Assembly: GCF_022965755.1 (NCBI RefSeq)
Contig: NZ_CP095187.1
Span: 3,224,001 to 3,288,000, forward strand
DNA length: 64,000 bases
Direction: 5' to 3'
Source: Pseudoxanthomonas sp. F37
Lineage (GTDB): Bacteria; Pseudomonadota; Gammaproteobacteria; Xanthomonadales; Xanthomonadaceae
Positions within the stretch are counted from its first letter, which is position 1, and every line of letters begins with the position of its first letter. The translations under genes and the position numbers were made by a program. This document shows, piece by piece, positions 62,324 to 64,000 of this stretch. The notes beneath the pieces were generated by a model. It did no database searches. It saw only the letters and a program-made list of their open reading frames with translations, and was not told where the DNA came from.

Positions 62324-62354
62324 CGCAAAAACCCGCCAGAGGCGGGCTTTTGCG
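62324..62354 (-). terminator. Terminator downstream of tRNA-Gln
   Basis: CGCAAAA-CCCGCC and GGCGGG-TTTTGCG pair around an AGA loop with one mismatch, giving T-tracts in both directions. On the minus strand it lies 22 bases after the tRNA 3' end. Confidence 0.8.
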
Positions 62355-62375
62355 GATGTCCAGTGGACTTCAAGT

Positions 62376-62450
62376 TGGCAGCCCCGGATGGATTCGAACC
62401 ACCGAATGCCTGAGTCAGAGTCAGGTGCCTTACCGCTTGGCGACGGGGCT
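62376..62450 (-). tRNA. tRNA-Gln (anticodon CTG)
   Basis: 75-base tRNA with a full cloverleaf: acceptor AGCCCCG / CGGGGCT, discriminator G and encoded CCA, anticodon stem CCTGA / TCAGG with loop CTCTGAC, giving anticodon CTG (codon CAG, glutamine), and T-loop GGTTCGAATCC. It lies 34 bases downstream of rpsI on the same strand and is probably cut from the rplM-rpsI transcript or a short transcript of its own; a terminator follows. Confidence 0.93.
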
Positions 62451-62483
62451 GTGTAACCAGTGACGCATAGTGTAGCGCGTCTG

Positions 62484-62876
62484 TTAGCGCTTGGAGAACT
62501 GGGTGGCGCGACGGGCCTTGTGCAGACCGACCTTCTTGCGCTCGACTTCGCGGGCGTCGCGGGTCATGAAGCCTGCCTTGCGCAGTTCCGGCTTCAGCGA
62601 CTCATCGTACTCCACCAGCGCGCGGGCGATGCCCAGGCGGATGGCGCCGGCCTGGCCGGTGATGCCGCCGCCGGTGGTGGTCACGGTGATGTCGAAGTTT
62701 TCGGTGTTCTTGGTCAGCTCCAGCGGCTGGCGCACGATCATGCGGCCGGTCTCGCGGCCGAAGAACTCGTCCAGCGGACGACCATTGACCGTGATGTTGC
62801 CGGTGCCCTTGCGCAGGAACACGCGGGCGGTGGAGGACTTGCGACGGCCGGTGCCGTAGTTCTGAGTGATAGCCAT
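62484..62876 (-). CDS. rpsI: 30S ribosomal protein S9
   Basis: 130-residue uS9. [40 protein letters not shown] and the C-terminal [16 protein letters not shown], whose basic tail ends at the P-site tRNA. Starts two bases after rplM in the normal rplM-rpsI operon. The tRNA-Gln gene follows. Confidence 0.98.
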   Translation of the reverse strand: MAITQNYGTGRRKSSTARVFLRKGTGNITVNGRPLDEFFGRETGRMIVRQPLELTKNTENFDITVTTTGGGITGQAGAIRLGIARALVEYDESLKPELRKAGFMTRDAREVERKKVGLHKARRATQFSKR

Positions 62877-62878
62877 GA

Positions 62879-63307
62879 TTAGATGTCCAGGACCTGCGGC
62901 TGCTGAGCGGCGTGCGGATGATTCGGGCCGGCGTAGACCTTGAGCTTGCGATACATGTCGCGGCCCAGCGGGCCCTTCGGCAGCATGCCCTTCACGGCGG
63001 TCTCGATGACGCGCTCCGGATGGCGCTCCAGCGCCTGGGCCAGCGTCTCGGTCTTCAGGTTGCCGATGTAGCCGGTGAAGCGGTGGTACTTCTTGTCGGC
63101 CAGCTTGTTGCCGGTGACATGGATCTTCTCGGCGTTGATCACGACCAGGTAGTCGCCGGTGTCAACGTGAGGGGTATAGACGGGCTTGTGCTTGCCGCGC
63201 AGGCGGCGGGCCAGCTCGGTGGACAGGCGACCCAGGGTCTTGCCTGTGGCGTCGACGACGTACCAGTCGCGCTGGACGGTCTCGGACTTGGCGGTGAAGG
63301 TGCTCAT
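62879..63307 (-). CDS. rplM: 50S ribosomal protein L13
   Basis: 142-residue uL13 from the ATG at 63307 ([20 protein letters not shown]). Landmarks are [40 protein letters not shown] and [20 protein letters not shown]. First gene of rplM-rpsI. A readable sigma-70 promoter lies about 90 bases upstream, leaving a 5' leader of some 85 bases in which autoregulation could act. Confidence 0.98.
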   Translation of the reverse strand: MSTFTAKSETVQRDWYVVDATGKTLGRLSTELARRLRGKHKPVYTPHVDTGDYLVVINAEKIHVTGNKLADKKYHRFTGYIGNLKTETLAQALERHPERVIETAVKGMLPKGPLGRDMYRKLKVYAGPNHPHAAQQPQVLDI

Positions 63308-63397
63308 GTGGATCTCGTGTGGATGGTCGGGCGGATTCCGCGGTTTCCCGGGCGGAACTTTGCCACGCGTTGTGAAGGGTGAAACGGAAGAGGCGGG

Positions 63398-63426
63398 ATT
63401 GTACGGTGCGTTGCCGCAATGCGCAA
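63398..63426 (-). promoter_or_regulatory. Promoter of rplM-rpsI
   Basis: On the minus strand TTGCGC (63426-63421) and TACAAT (63403-63398) are separated by exactly 17 bases, a good sigma-70 promoter, as expected for a highly expressed ribosomal operon. Confidence 0.6.
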
Positions 63427-63493
63427 CCGCGCCTGCCCCCGCGTAGCGGGTGCCCGGGCAGACGCCGGTCTGCCGAGGCGGCACAATGGCCCC

Positions 63494-64000
63494 ATGAACA
63501 CGCGGACCTACTCCCTTCTCGACGACTGGCTGGTGGAGGCGCAGCGAGGACTGGACACCGTCTTCGGCAACCCGCCCGCCCACCGCGCCAACCCCGCCGG
63601 GGATACCCCCCAGGTCGCCCTGGACCCGGACGAGCAGCGCCATGCCGCCGGCCTGATGCGCATCAACCATGTCGGCGAGGTCTGCGCCCAGGGCCTGTAT
63701 TTCGGCCAAGCGGCCGTCGCCCGCGACGACGCCACCCGCGCCCACCTGCTGGGCGCGGCACAGGAAGAAACCGACCACCTGGCCTGGTGCGCCGACCGCC
63801 TGCGCGAACTGGACAGCCGGCCCAGCCTGTTCAACCCGCTGTGGTACGCCGGCAGTTACGCGCTGGGCGCCCTGGCCGGCCTGCGCGGGGATGGCTGGAG
63901 CCTGGGGTTCGTGGTGGAAACCGAGCGCCAGGTGGAGGCGCACCTGGACGAGCATCTCGAATCGCTCCCCCCGGCCGACCTGCGCAGCCGCGAGATCCTG
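63494..64000 (+). CDS. coq7: Coq7-family ubiquinone biosynthesis monooxygenase (cut by window edge)
   Basis: The first 169 residues, frame open to the window end. Start ATG at 63494 ([20 protein letters not shown]). Di-iron ligands are visible: Glu in [17 protein letters not shown] (about 57-73), EETDHLAW (about 94-101), and [10 protein letters not shown] (about 144-153). This is the DMQ hydroxylase that makes the penultimate ubiquinone intermediate in the inner membrane; [20 protein letters not shown] and [14 protein letters not shown] are typical of the family. Quinone production ties to the ETF-ubiquinone oxidoreductase in the window. Confidence 0.93.
   Translation, partial: MNTRTYSLLDDWLVEAQRGLDTVFGNPPAHRANPAGDTPQVALDPDEQRHAAGLMRINHVGEVCAQGLYFGQAAVARDDATRAHLLGAAQEETDHLAWCADRLRELDSRPSLFNPLWYAGSYALGALAGLRGDGWSLGFVVETERQVEAHLDEHLESLPPADLRSREIL

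Overview
The window is GC-rich, tightly packed proteobacterial chromosome. Gene content points to the family Xanthomonadaceae (Xanthomonas, Stenotrophomonas, Pseudoxanthomonas, Lysobacter or Luteimonas relatives). The main reasons are the LPS biosynthesis locus lying between etfBA and a metB-like gene, which is the classic position of the variable LPS locus in Xanthomonas, together with the H-NS-type protein, the DUF4124 proteins and the ETF-QO/alkB neighbourhood. The genus cannot be fixed by reading alone; Pseudoxanthomonas or a close relative is my guess.

Layout. 1-24280 is mostly core genome: purL (cut by the left edge), dsbC, xerD, an RDD membrane protein, lptG-lptF (LPS export permeases) divergent from pepA-holC-valS, the coupled trio pssA / probable holD / rimI, two DUF4124 proteins, proS, an H-NS-like gene behind a palindrome-bearing promoter, a ThrE-type exporter, a DMT transporter coupled to an MCE lipid-transport operon (STAS-MlaE fusion, MlaF, MlaD, auxiliary lipoprotein), alkB and ETF-ubiquinone oxidoreductase. 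24288-29317 is a four-gene, lower-GC glycan cassette (WbsX/RgpF fusion, GT4, methyltransferase, LPG-synthase-like membrane protein). It is followed by a decayed IS3 fragment and a secreted metzincin lipoprotein with six FG-GAP-like repeats. 32377-36556 holds scoAB, an ATP-grasp enzyme and etfBA.

36579-53806 is the LPS O-antigen locus. Phosphomannomutase and the bifunctional mannose-1-P guanylyltransferase make GDP-mannose; gmd and rmd convert it to GDP-D-rhamnose; a two-domain GT4 polymerase-like protein and another GT4 assemble glycan; an FkbM methyltransferase with a long coiled coil may cap the chain; Wzm/Wzt (Wzt with a C-terminal glycan-recognition domain) export it; a DPM1/GtrB-like GT2 and a polytopic membrane protein may add side decorations. 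The most interesting observation is that three different proteins here (a small lipoprotein, the polytopic membrane protein and the large glycosyltransferase) end in the same undescribed-looking module with a GPY...AG.Y signature.

53847-64000 returns to core functions: a cystathionine gamma-synthase/lyase next to cystathionine beta-synthase, a YdcH-like protein, a DUF4398/OmpA pair, pilU, the last two tyrosine-degradation enzymes (maiA, fumarylacetoacetase), a 2OG-Fe oxygenase, tRNA-Gln(CTG), rpsI, rplM with a readable promoter, and coq7 (cut by the right edge).
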